Positions 1 to 7,148 of a stretch of 18,517 nucleotides of DNA are shown here, in pieces. The notes under the pieces are model-generated. The model did no database searches. It was not told the DNA's origin and was given only the letters and a program-made list of their open reading frames with translations. The translations under genes and the position numbers were made by a program. The first letter of the stretch is position 1; the number at the start of each line of letters is the position of its first letter. Source of the stretch: Gammaproteobacteria bacterium (GTDB lineage: Bacteria; Pseudomonadota; Gammaproteobacteria; Pseudomonadales; Azotimanducaceae); the NCBI GenBank assembly GCA_026706425.1, contig JAPOYW010000381.1, positions 43,019 through 61,535 of the forward strand. The letters run 5' to 3'.

Positions 1-1
1 G

Positions 2-631
2 GCGGCTCGGGCGTGGCGACGTGAGCAGGGACAAGGCAAGCAACCACACGCGGCGTTCGATGCCATAGACATCGAGAATGCAGGGATTCAGCATGCCTTT
101 CTCGGTCACTACCACCGCCCAAAAGACGCTGAGCGGCACACCTACCCCGGAAACCCCGATCCGTTGCAGTTCGGTGAGGATGGTGCGCGTGGCCCGGTGG
201 TCGCAACGGTCTCGACGGACGGTTCGGTGAAAAGAGAACGCCAGATCGTTGCTGTTACCCGAACAAATGACCTTACGCTTGACGTCACCGGCTGCATGTC
301 GCAGCAAGAGGTTCGCAATCGCTTGGTCGAACTCGTGAATGGACGGAGCGGCGTTGCACGCCTTGCTGTCCAAGGCGAGCTAACTCCGCCCGTAAACCTG
401 CCGGAGAGTGTCTTGCGCAGCGTGCTGGACGAGTACTTTGACGCCTTTCAGGTCCATACGGGAGACTTGCGCCCCGGCTACAACATCGACGCGATCAGGC
501 AAGAGCGTACCGTGCGAGGACAGTTCGTGAACGACGTGCTGAAAGCCGACCTGTCACCTGACGAGGAACGCCGGATCCTAATCACCGGCCTCCGCGCACT
601 CGGCGGCCGGGACGACTTGGACGTGTTCTGA
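2..631 (+). CDS. SbcD/YhaO-like metallophosphoesterase, C-terminal part (5' end outside window)
   Basis: The frame is open from base 2, so the gene begins before the window. The visible part starts in the last portion of a calcineurin-like phosphoesterase fold: a GHYH motif (about bases 107-118) matches the GHxH metal-binding motif, and it is followed by YPGNPDPLQFGEDG, typical of SbcD/Mre11/YhaO-type DNA exonucleases just after the catalytic core. The remaining roughly 150 residues form the C-terminal cap region. The family cuts DNA ends or hairpins with Mn2+ and works with a coiled-coil ATPase. That partner lies directly downstream: the stop TGA shares its A with the next ATG (TGATG), so translation is probably coupled. 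The first four phosphoesterase motifs are outside the window, so catalytic integrity cannot be judged. Family assignment is strong; the exact role (repair or defence) is inference. Confidence 0.85.
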   Translation, partial: AARAWRREQGQGKQPHAAFDAIDIENAGIQHAFLGHYHRPKDAERHTYPGNPDPLQFGEDGARGPVVATVSTDGSVKRERQIVAVTRTNDLTLDVTGCMSQQEVRNRLVELVNGRSGVARLAVQGELTPPVNLPESVLRSVLDEYFDAFQVHTGDLRPGYNIDAIRQERTVRGQFVNDVLKADLSPDEERRILITGLRALGGRDDLDVF

Positions 632-1509
632 TGCACTTCGAGTCGGTCAAGGCGCACGATTTCGGTCCGTTCCACGAGAGGACGCTTGACCTCGCTCCCG
701 GCATGAACGTGATCTACGGCCCGAACGAGGCGGGAAAGTCCTCGTGGCACGCGGCGCTCTACGTCGGACTCTGCGGAATGCGGAGAGGGAAGGGCCAGCC
801 GTTGAAGGATGACCGCGAGTTTTCCGAGCGCCACCGGCCTTGGGATGGGACCGGCGCGTGGCAGGCCGGGGCCGTTGTCAAGCTGGCGGACGGACATCGC
901 GTCGAGTTGCGGCACGACCTCGCCGGGAAAGTGGACTGTAGTGCTCAAGACGCCGACCTAGCGGGCCGCGACTATACCAGCGATGTCCTCTTCGACGGCT
1001 CGCCCGACGGCTCGTGCTGGCTCGGACTCAACCGCAAGTCCTTTCTCAGCACGGCATGCATCCGACAGGCGGACATCCTTCGCGTGCTCGGTGATGCCGA
1101 TTCACTCCAGCAGGATATGCAGCGCGCTGCGGCAACCGCCGGCACCGATGCCACCGCAGCAGAGGCACTCAGACGGCTTGGGGAATACAGGACGACGCAT
1201 GTGGGCACCCGCCGTGCGCCCACAAAGCCACTGCTAGTTACGGAAACAAAGGCGACAGAGGCAAGTGCCGCTTTGGAAGAGGCCCGGGCAAGGCATGGCG
1301 AATACATGCGGCATCGCGCCGACCTCGAACGACTGGAGCGTAAGGCGCTGGACGCCCGGCTTCAGGCTGACACCGTGGCAGCCGCGCTTGCCGAGGCAGA
1401 GGCGGCTTCGTTCGAGGACCGCTTGAAACGTGTCCGCGATCTCGACGCTGCTTCCCCGATGGCGCTCCTCACCCTTCGCCTGCGCGTGATGCCATCGCCG
1501 CACAAGTGA
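631..1509 (+). CDS. YhaN/SbcC-like AAA ATPase, N-terminal fragment (frameshifted)
   Basis: This encodes the N-terminal ATPase lobe of an SMC/RecF-like protein. Residues 1-60 resemble the RecF/SbcC start, with Walker A GPNEAGKSS at about residues 31-39, followed by a Q-loop-like region and, from about residue 195, an Ala/Glu/Arg-rich coiled coil. The start ATG overlaps the phosphoesterase stop by one base. After about residue 274 the frame stops making sense (a short tail ending at 1509), while the adjacent frame continues the same coiled coil from about base 1452. This is therefore half of a protein that would be about 960 residues when joined to the following entry, a usual size for the YhaN-like family. 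On its own it lacks the ABC signature and Walker B and could not hydrolyse ATP normally. The cause may be a real mutation or a one-base sequence error. Confidence 0.85.
   Translation: MHFESVKAHDFGPFHERTLDLAPGMNVIYGPNEAGKSSWHAALYVGLCGMRRGKGQPLKDDREFSERHRPWDGTGAWQAGAVVKLADGHRVELRHDLAGKVDCSAQDADLAGRDYTSDVLFDGSPDGSCWLGLNRKSFLSTACIRQADILRVLGDADSLQQDMQRAAATAGTDATAAEALRRLGEYRTTHVGTRRAPTKPLLVTETKATEASAALEEARARHGEYMRHRADLERLERKALDARLQADTVAAALAEAEAASFEDRLKRVRDLDAASPMALLTLRLRVMPSPHK
1447..1457 (+). other. Frameshift site inside the SbcC/YhaN-like ATPase gene
   Basis: One base appears to be missing here. Up to GCT at 1447-1449 the first frame reads ...RVRDLDA. From TTC at 1452 the third frame reads FPDGAP... 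and continues to 3515. Between them only GC (1450-1451) is present where a full codon is expected. An internal copy of the same segment further on (about 1674-1715) reads RIRKLDALFPDGPP without interruption and fixes the expected register. The local sequence has a run of four C, so a homopolymer-type error is possible. Confidence 0.75.
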
Positions 1510-3515
1510 CAGCGGCGCTCACGTCATGGAAGAACCGGCCTGGACTGACCAAGGTGACCGGCCCCACGGCTCAGGAACTTGACCGAATGATCGCCGAGTC
1601 CGATGCGCGGCTCGTCGCGGCGCGTGCCACCGTTACTGAGCGCGAAGCGGAAGAGGCCGAGCGCCATCTCAACCGCATTCGCAAGCTGGACGCGCTGTTT
1701 CCCGATGGCCCACCGCGCGACTCGGCGGCCACCGACGACCTCGCGGCGCAGGCGATAAGCGTTCTAAAGGATTGGGAAACCCTTCCACCACTCCACGAAC
1801 CGGATGGCCCGAGTGTTGAGGACCTCGAAGGCGAGCTCGCTGCATTCGACGCGAAGGTGAGCGCTGCCCCGCCGGTGCAATCCCAACGGAGATTGTGGTT
1901 GCTCGCCCCATCCGTCGTAGCCATCACGGGTGGGGTTGCAGCTGCTCTGGCTCTGCAAGATCTCCGCGTAGTGGGGGCGGTCATCGCAATCGCTGGCGTA
2001 GCGGGCGCACTCATTTGGGCGGCAATGTCCCGCGCCAGCAGTAACAGCGGTAAGCAGAGCGTTGACATCCGTACCGACGCCGTCCTTGCGGTGCATCGCG
2101 ACAACCTTGTACGAGGGCTCGATGCGCGCCGCCGGGAGCAACTTGCTTATGAGAAGGAACTCCAACGGCGAAACGAGATCCTCGGACATCTGTGCGAAAC
2201 CGCCGCTGCGTGCGGGAGTAACGCCACCGAACCGGAGCTGCAGGCCGAGGATCTGCGTGACTGGCAGGACCGACGGAAGCAGGACATGCGCGAACGGGAC
2301 AAGCTCTCTTCGCAGTGGGATGAGCTACAGCAGCTGTGCGGCAGCCAGCCCCTCGATGCAATCACGGAAGAGACCACCCGCTTGCGTGAGGAATCGGACG
2401 CCCTCGTCGCCTCGGCCGACCATGCGCTGGTGCAGGGTTTCCGAGCGAGGAGCGTCACGCGTGACTGTCTTTCCGCTATGGAACAGCAGGCCAACGCTAG
2501 GCGCATCGAGTGGGAGGGAGATCGCCGCGACCGTCTCGGGGCAGAACGACAACACGAAGAGAACAGGCAGCTCATCGAAAGAGCGCTGGGTGAATTGCGT
2601 GCTGCTGCGGAATCGGCGCGGGTGACGGCGGACGACGAAGACGGCTTAGCAGCAGCGTTGGAGAGATGGCAAGGGGACCGAGAGAATGACATTGCGAGAG
2701 ACGAACGACAGAGCAAGGATTGGGACGAACTGCAGCGGCTGCGTGGCGACCGATCGCTCGACGAGATGGAAAGCGAGGCCGAACGCTTGCGGAACAATGC
2801 CGCTAGACGTGCCGCGGACGTTGGCGAAGCCGCGCTGGCCGACGCCCGGCGCCAGCGAACGGGCAAAGAGACGCTGTCCGCTCTTCGGGACAAGGCTGAA
2901 GCCGCGCGCCAAGCATTCCGTGACGAGCGCGTCCGGCTGGAACAGTTCGCGAATACGCTACCCAGTGTGGCCGATGCGGAGGAAGCGCTCGACGATGCAC
3001 TGCGTGAGAAGGAGCGAGTTGCTGCTCTCGAGCGGACGCTCGGCATCACCATCCGCTTCCTTGAGCAGGCCCAGGAACAGATCCAACGCAACATTGCGCC
3101 AATCCTGAGCGCGACCGTTCTCGAATGGCTTCCCCGTGTCACCGGCGGGCGCTACGACGACTGCCGCGTGGACCCCGAGACACTCTTGGTAGAAGTCAGG
3201 GGCAGCGACGGCTGGCGCAGTGCTCAGTTGCTCTCCCACGGGACTGCGGAGCAGGTGTATCTGCTGCTCAGGCTCGCCCTGTCGCGTCACCTCACGAAGG
3301 AGGGGGAGGTCTGCCCGCTGATATTAGACGATGTTGTCAGCGCGTCTGATGCGCTGCGGAAACGTGTGGTACTGGAGACGCTCCTTGCCATCAGCGAATC
3401 CACTCAGGTTGTCCTCTTCACCCATGAGGACGATGTCCGCGACTGGGCCCGAGAGCATTTGGCCGAACCCAGTGACCATCTCACCGAAATCGCGCTTGAT
3501 GCTGAGGCCGCCTGA
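1506..3515 (+). CDS. YhaN/SbcC-like AAA ATPase, C-terminal fragment (frameshifted)
   Basis: This is the continuation of the previous gene in another frame. The GTG at 1506 is the first start codon noted in this frame, but coding similarity reaches back to about 1452. In order it contains: coiled coil (to about residue 125), two hydrophobic segments forming a hairpin (about 130-150 and 154-174), a long Glu/Arg-rich coiled coil (about 190-520), and the C-terminal ATPase lobe. That lobe has an ABC-type signature, LLSHGTAEQVYLLLRLAL, near residue 580 and Walker B CPLILDDV near 605, followed by an H-loop-like FTHEDDV. The DD in place of the common DE is also seen in YhaN-like proteins. The partner is the upstream phosphoesterase, and together they should form an Mre11/Rad50-like DNA-end processing complex. 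Two internal duplications are described in the findings. No good ribosome site precedes 1506, which supports a broken or mis-sequenced single gene rather than two genes. Confidence 0.85.
   Translation: MTAALTSWKNRPGLTKVTGPTAQELDRMIAESDARLVAARATVTEREAEEAERHLNRIRKLDALFPDGPPRDSAATDDLAAQAISVLKDWETLPPLHEPDGPSVEDLEGELAAFDAKVSAAPPVQSQRRLWLLAPSVVAITGGVAAALALQDLRVVGAVIAIAGVAGALIWAAMSRASSNSGKQSVDIRTDAVLAVHRDNLVRGLDARRREQLAYEKELQRRNEILGHLCETAAACGSNATEPELQAEDLRDWQDRRKQDMRERDKLSSQWDELQQLCGSQPLDAITEETTRLREESDALVASADHALVQGFRARSVTRDCLSAMEQQANARRIEWEGDRRDRLGAERQHEENRQLIERALGELRAAAESARVTADDEDGLAAALERWQGDRENDIARDERQSKDWDELQRLRGDRSLDEMESEAERLRNNAARRAADVGEAALADARRQRTGKETLSALRDKAEAARQAFRDERVRLEQFANTLPSVADAEEALDDALREKERVAALERTLGITIRFLEQAQEQIQRNIAPILSATVLEWLPRVTGGRYDDCRVDPETLLVEVRGSDGWRSAQLLSHGTAEQVYLLLRLALSRHLTKEGEVCPLILDDVVSASDALRKRVVLETLLAISESTQVVLFTHEDDVRDWAREHLAEPSDHLTEIALDAEAA
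1893..2030 (+). other. Predicted membrane hairpin within the ATPase coiled coil
   Basis: The encoded protein has two uncharged, Ala/Val/Ile/Gly-rich stretches of about 20 residues each, separated by the short turn QDLR. They are flanked by basic residues (SQRRL before, SRASSNSGK after). This could be a membrane hairpin anchoring the ATPase. YhaN-type relatives are known to carry hydrophobic segments in a similar internal position, unlike SbcC with its zinc hook. Membrane insertion is inference. Confidence 0.6.
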
Positions 3516-3518
3516 GCG

Positions 3519-3536
3519 CACCCTCCGAGGTGTTTT
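3519..3536 (+). terminator. Weak hairpin plus T-run after the ATPase gene
   Basis: CACC (3519-3522) and GGTG (3529-3532) can pair around a six-base loop and are followed by TTTT (3533-3536). It lies 3 bases after the ATPase stop, in the 28-base gap between two convergent genes. The stem is only 4 bp, so termination here is a weak call. Confidence 0.25.
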
Positions 3537-3543
3537 CGTCGGC

Positions 3544-3861
3544 TTAGCCTGGAGCGGGAGAAGGAGAGTGCGGCGGCAGGACGAAACCGAGAGATGTCGC
3601 GCTGTCGCCTCGCGGTCTTTGCAGAGAGGACAAGAAGGCCATCTTCGCGCGTACATGCCATGGTGCCCGGCGCGTCAGGAGGCGGTGCCGGTCGACGGAG
3701 GGCATGTGTTCGTTGCCCTGGAGGTAAAGCTCTATGCACGTGGCTAACGACGCTTTCGCCTCTCCGAGCGACGCGCCGTCGGCAGCGACATCGATGTCGG
3801 TACAGATCGCGTGCCATTGATTGCCGCGGAGGCGAGCGTAGCATCGCAGTGTGAGGTCCAT
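3544..3861 (-). CDS. Orphan HicB-like domain protein
   Basis: A 105-residue protein. Its N-terminal half (MDLTLRCYARLRGNQWHAIC, then TDIDVAADGASLGEAKASL and an ATCIELYLQG helix) matches the HicB-like fold: two beta strands with a W-x-A-x-C-x-D-x-D-V core, a G-x-S/T-L turn and an amphipathic helix ending in ELYL. The C-terminal part (RRAPWHVRAKMAF) resembles tails of small proteobacterial HicB-like proteins. I chose the ATG at 3861 over the upstream 3900 because GGTGAG sits 7 bases before it and the HicB similarity begins there. No HicA toxin reading frame is visible in the 160 bases upstream or the 28 bases downstream, so it is an orphan antitoxin-like protein or a regulator that has lost its partner. 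It converges on the ATPase gene and lies downstream of the PIN/ATPase operon on the same strand. Confidence 0.65.
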   Translation of the reverse strand: MDLTLRCYARLRGNQWHAICTDIDVAADGASLGEAKASLATCIELYLQGNEHMPSVDRHRLLTRRAPWHVRAKMAFLSSLQRPRGDSATSLGFVLPPHSPSPAPG

Positions 3862-4023
3862 TTCGGCACTCACCGGACGACTGCCATCGAACGACAACAT
3901 ATCACTGACATCCGTCCGTGTTCAGGGATGGACGTGATCCGTGCTGTCTCTCTCTTGCGACAGCGTTTGGTGCTTTGCAGAGTTCCGTCCCAACGTAGCG
4001 ACGGTGAAGGAAACATCCGTTGG

Positions 4024-5142
4024 TCACTCCCCTCCCTGGTCGCTGACGCCTTGGATCTTCTCTTCAGCCAATTCGTGAAGTCTATGGAGGAACTCGCGTT
4101 GTCTCACGCCGCGGTCCCCACCGCGTTCAGCCGCTGCAAGCAACTTCTCGAAGTGATCGGTGACCTCTTCTCTGCTCAAGACCCAAGTCTCGCCGCCGTC
4201 GTTGGATCGTTGCCGTCGCGCTTCTCGTCGAGCCGTCCGGATATAAAACCAAGCGAGATCGAGCGCCTCCTCCTCATCGTCAAGGGGCTCTAGAGTGATC
4301 TGATTCTGTAACCGCCCCCGAAGAGCCGGCAAGATCGCCGCGTAGCGCCTTAGCGCGTCGGGCGTGATCCCAATCATCAAGAATAGGCGCTCGGGCAGCG
4401 CGTCGACGACCGATCTCAAGGCCGAAAGGTAACGAACGATCGCGGTTGGACCAAGGACTCCGCCATGCTTCTCCAATTCATCCAGAAGAAGGAACAATCC
4501 CTTTAAGGCACCCGCAGCCGCACTGACTTGGACGATGTCCCGCAACGCCGCCGTCTTTGACTCCACGGTATCTAGGCGAAACTGAACGCCGAGCGAGAGC
4601 CGGTGTGCCTTGAGAACGCGAAGGCCCAGCAGCCATTGCATCATCAGGTCGATTTCGTATTGCGATGTGGACTTGGCGAGTCTCAGAAGCGCTGTTCTCA
4701 TATCCTGGCTCCGCGCATCGCTGACAGCACTATTGTCTCTTCGTAGTCGCTTCCGCAGGCGTTTGAGATGGTCGGTGCCCAATTCTTCGAAAATCCGTCG
4801 GGTCGTGCCGTCAAAAGACGGTTCGGGATCAGCCAAGTATCGCACCATGTAGTAGCCACCCAGCTGTCCCATAGCCTTACGGATTTCGGACTCGAAGTGG
4901 TTCAGGAAGTTGGTCTTGCCGACCCCTTGAGTTCCTTCGACGACCACTACTTGTGATCGCTGCTCGCGCACGAAGGTCACGATTCTTTGTTCCACCTCCG
5001 CGTCGGCCTCGATTGGACGATGCGGATTGGCCGATGTCTGATTCGCGGCTGGGAAGGGATTGGCGAGGATGCCGAACATCAGATAAAGGAGGTCCGCATC
5101 TTCCGCTTGTGAAGCGCTCTTGAGGCGATCGAGAAGTGCCAC
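4024..5142 (-). CDS. ORC/STAND-like P-loop ATPase, third gene of the PIN operon
   Basis: A 372-residue protein with a single P-loop domain. An N-terminal segment, LMFGILANPFP, resembles the G-x-x-x-NPF lead-in of ExeA/TniB/ORC-type ATPases. It is followed by Walker A EGTQGVGKT (about 69-77) and Walker B LFLLLDELE (about 216-224, with catalytic DE). A sensor-1-like strand LFLMIGIT lies near 255, with an Arg-rich C-terminal helical region that could be a winged-helix or lid. The start is GTG at 5142, whose G overlaps the PIN gene's TAG stop by one base (TAGTG), so the two are translationally coupled. Such ATPases often act as switches or loaders that activate a partner effector, here probably the PIN protein; that is inference. 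The precise family (BrxD-like, KAP-like or STAND-like) cannot be settled by eye. Confidence 0.8.
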   Translation of the reverse strand: MALLDRLKSASQAEDADLLYLMFGILANPFPAANQTSANPHRPIEADAEVEQRIVTFVREQRSQVVVVEGTQGVGKTNFLNHFESEIRKAMGQLGGYYMVRYLADPEPSFDGTTRRIFEELGTDHLKRLRKRLRRDNSAVSDARSQDMRTALLRLAKSTSQYEIDLMMQWLLGLRVLKAHRLSLGVQFRLDTVESKTAALRDIVQVSAAAGALKGLFLLLDELEKHGGVLGPTAIVRYLSALRSVVDALPERLFLMIGITPDALRRYAAILPALRGRLQNQITLEPLDDEEEALDLAWFYIRTARREARRQRSNDGGETWVLSREEVTDHFEKLLAAAERGGDRGVRQREFLHRLHELAEEKIQGVSDQGGE

Positions 5143-7148
5143 TAGGACGCGGCCTCGATCCGCAAGCTGACGCTCGCTTTACCGGGAATGAGGTAGTCTC
5201 CCCGATATAGGAACGCACGCTCAACGATGGGTGTGCCGGAATCGCTTCGCAGAACGTGGACTATCCTGTCGTTGAAGCGAAGCTGGGGTGTGGACCCCTC
5301 CGTCGAACGGCGTATAAGGCCCGTCTCGCTCGCTTGGTCCAGCAGGCGTCGCGCGACCTCGGGATGTATGCCTTCATCCATAACGAGAGACTCCAACCAC
5401 TCGCCGGTGGCAACGAGGCCAAGAGATTGGGTGTCAAGCGCCAAGAAACGACGCAAGGCGATATCGGCAAACGCCTCCGGCTCTGGGCACTCCGGCGTAG
5501 GAAAGATCCCGCTGCCGGAAACGGATGCGCACACCATGGCAATCTCTCCCATCGTCGCGTATGTGGTCAGCCCTCGACCGACCGGTTCCGGATCTAGCGT
5601 TTGCCCCACCGAGAGTTCGCCTAAGTGCTCGACGAAGGCAGCGAAGGAAGGGGTGCAGAGAAGCAGGTCTCGTACCTCGTCGACCCGCTCGTTCCGTAAG
5701 GCAGCGGAAAGGTGCCGCGTGCGGTCGTTCGCGACCCAAGTGCCCCTAGTCACGTCGGCGATGCGGCCTGATTGCAGGAAACGCCTGTATTCCGCGCTTT
5801 TTGCCTGGATCACATCCTCGGCCTGCTGTGTCGTCATCTCTTGGTTGTCGTCGATAGCACAGACGACTCGGAACATGCGCTGCACATTGAAGCGCAGAAA
5901 AGACGTGCTGGGTGTTGATCCAACAGACTGCGTGCTTGGCCCGCCACCGCTTCCAGGATGATGTTCAGGTGCGTGTACCTGCTTTGCGCCGTTGCCAGCG
6001 GGCGGCGGTTTGCTCAGCGGTAGTATCTGGGTGCACCAGAGAAGGTCTTGGTCGGCATGGTACGGTGCCCAAGACAAACCCTCGCCAATCGCTGAGACCT
6101 GGAACGCCGCGCCGTCCGAGTTGGAGAGTCTAGCGGTGCCGAATCCGGTGGCCAGTTCCCACACCAACGCTGTCAAAGACACATAGTGACAGTGACCGGA
6201 AAACGGATGAAATGTTAAGCCGGATAACGTTTCGCCGAAGACGCCGCCTGCTGTCGTCGTGGTGAAGTACAGTGGGCGAACGCCTTCCGATAGCGCCATG
6301 CGCGCGAGACCCTGATCGCCAGTCAGCAACCGAACCACATGCGCAGGTCCCGATTGGGCTTGATGGTGCCGAGCGGCTTCGAGAATCAACCTGTCGGCAT
6401 ACGAACGTATTGGCGCACTGATGTTCAATCCTTGGACGTCGCTGCTTGAATCCCGCTCGAAAGCGGATCGGAGCGGATCGCCGAGCAAATAGGTTCGTTC
6501 GACTTCCGCGTCCGCTTGAAGTTCGAGCCTGAGGAGCGCCCGTTGGCCGCCTTGACTGGTCAGGTGTTCCATCAATTCCCTGATGCGCCGCTTGTCGCCG
6601 TCGGCCCGGCGGATCTGTAGGAAACGATCGGCCAAGTTCGCCACTTCCATCTGCGCAATCGCTGGAACCTTGACGCGTGCTGCAGGATGTAAGAACCGCG
6701 CAACGAAGTCCAATGCGCCTTGAAGTATCCCGGATGTATCGGCGACGACGGTGGTAGATCGCCGAAACGGCATTTGCTCGATGGCCATGGAATCAAATCG
6801 CGGGTGGAGAAGGCCGACTCGCACAGCAATCGACGCCACCTCATCCAACGCTCGTCCAACGCGGCGTCTATCCTGCGGGTGGGCCGCTAGAAGGCTGGAG
6901 GCAGTAGCAACTGATGCGTCGTGGCAAGGAACCTCCCACTCGTAGGCACCCCGCTGCAATAACTTACTCACGGTCGGAGGAGAACGGTCGGTTCCCGTAT
7001 GCGCCAGTCTGATGCGGCCCAGAGGCAGCCATTCGCCACCGAACGCACGTTCTTCGCTCACGGAGAGGCAGCACGTCCCGTCGCTCCCGAACAGCCCGGC
7101 AATGCTGGGGGCTGCCTGTGTCGGCGTGAGTAGGGAAGGCGTACTCAT
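5142..7148 (-). CDS. Large PIN-domain protein (putative nuclease), second gene of the operon
   Basis: A 668-residue protein. After about 130 N-terminal residues of unknown fold comes a PIN-type nuclease domain (about 133-285). Its four expected acidic positions are visible: D137 in VVADTSG, E168 in AQMEV, D252 in SYADRL and D278 in LLTGDQGLA. PIN domains are Mg2+-dependent nucleases, usually of RNA. After a Pro/Gly/Ser-rich linker (about 383-415) a C-terminal half of about 250 residues follows, ending in a helix-rich segment (HPEVARRLLDQASETGLIRR) that looks like a winged helix. The start was set at the ATG at 7148, not the in-frame codon at 7199, because it overlaps the upstream stop as ATGA, the classic coupling signal. 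Single VapC-type toxins are about 130-150 residues, so this is a much larger multi-domain relative. The effector role and target are inferred. Confidence 0.75.
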   Translation of the reverse strand: MSTPSLLTPTQAAPSIAGLFGSDGTCCLSVSEERAFGGEWLPLGRIRLAHTGTDRSPPTVSKLLQRGAYEWEVPCHDASVATASSLLAAHPQDRRRVGRALDEVASIAVRVGLLHPRFDSMAIEQMPFRRSTTVVADTSGILQGALDFVARFLHPAARVKVPAIAQMEVANLADRFLQIRRADGDKRRIRELMEHLTSQGGQRALLRLELQADAEVERTYLLGDPLRSAFERDSSSDVQGLNISAPIRSYADRLILEAARHHQAQSGPAHVVRLLTGDQGLARMALSEGVRPLYFTTTTAGGVFGETLSGLTFHPFSGHCHYVSLTALVWELATGFGTARLSNSDGAAFQVSAIGEGLSWAPYHADQDLLWCTQILPLSKPPPAGNGAKQVHAPEHHPGSGGGPSTQSVGSTPSTSFLRFNVQRMFRVVCAIDDNQEMTTQQAEDVIQAKSAEYRRFLQSGRIADVTRGTWVANDRTRHLSAALRNERVDEVRDLLLCTPSFAAFVEHLGELSVGQTLDPEPVGRGLTTYATMGEIAMVCASVSGSGIFPTPECPEPEAFADIALRRFLALDTQSLGLVATGEWLESLVMDEGIHPEVARRLLDQASETGLIRRSTEGSTPQLRFNDRIVHVLRSDSGTPIVERAFLYRGDYLIPGKASVSLRIEAAS

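Noticed and set aside
1441..1512. Programmed ribosomal frameshifting joining the ATPase halves
   Set aside because: I see no clear slippery heptamer or downstream structure at the point fixed by the repeat alignment. A simple base loss or sequence error is more likely.
2147..3142. Minus-strand Ser/Arg-rich frame of 331 codons
   Set aside because: It is antisense to the ATPase coiled coil. The Ser/Arg-rich composition is what reversed Glu/Ala/Arg-rich coiled-coil codons give.
3811..4293. Plus-strand frame as a possible HicA toxin next to the HicB-like gene
   Set aside because: It shows no HicA features and much of it is antisense to the P-loop ATPase gene.
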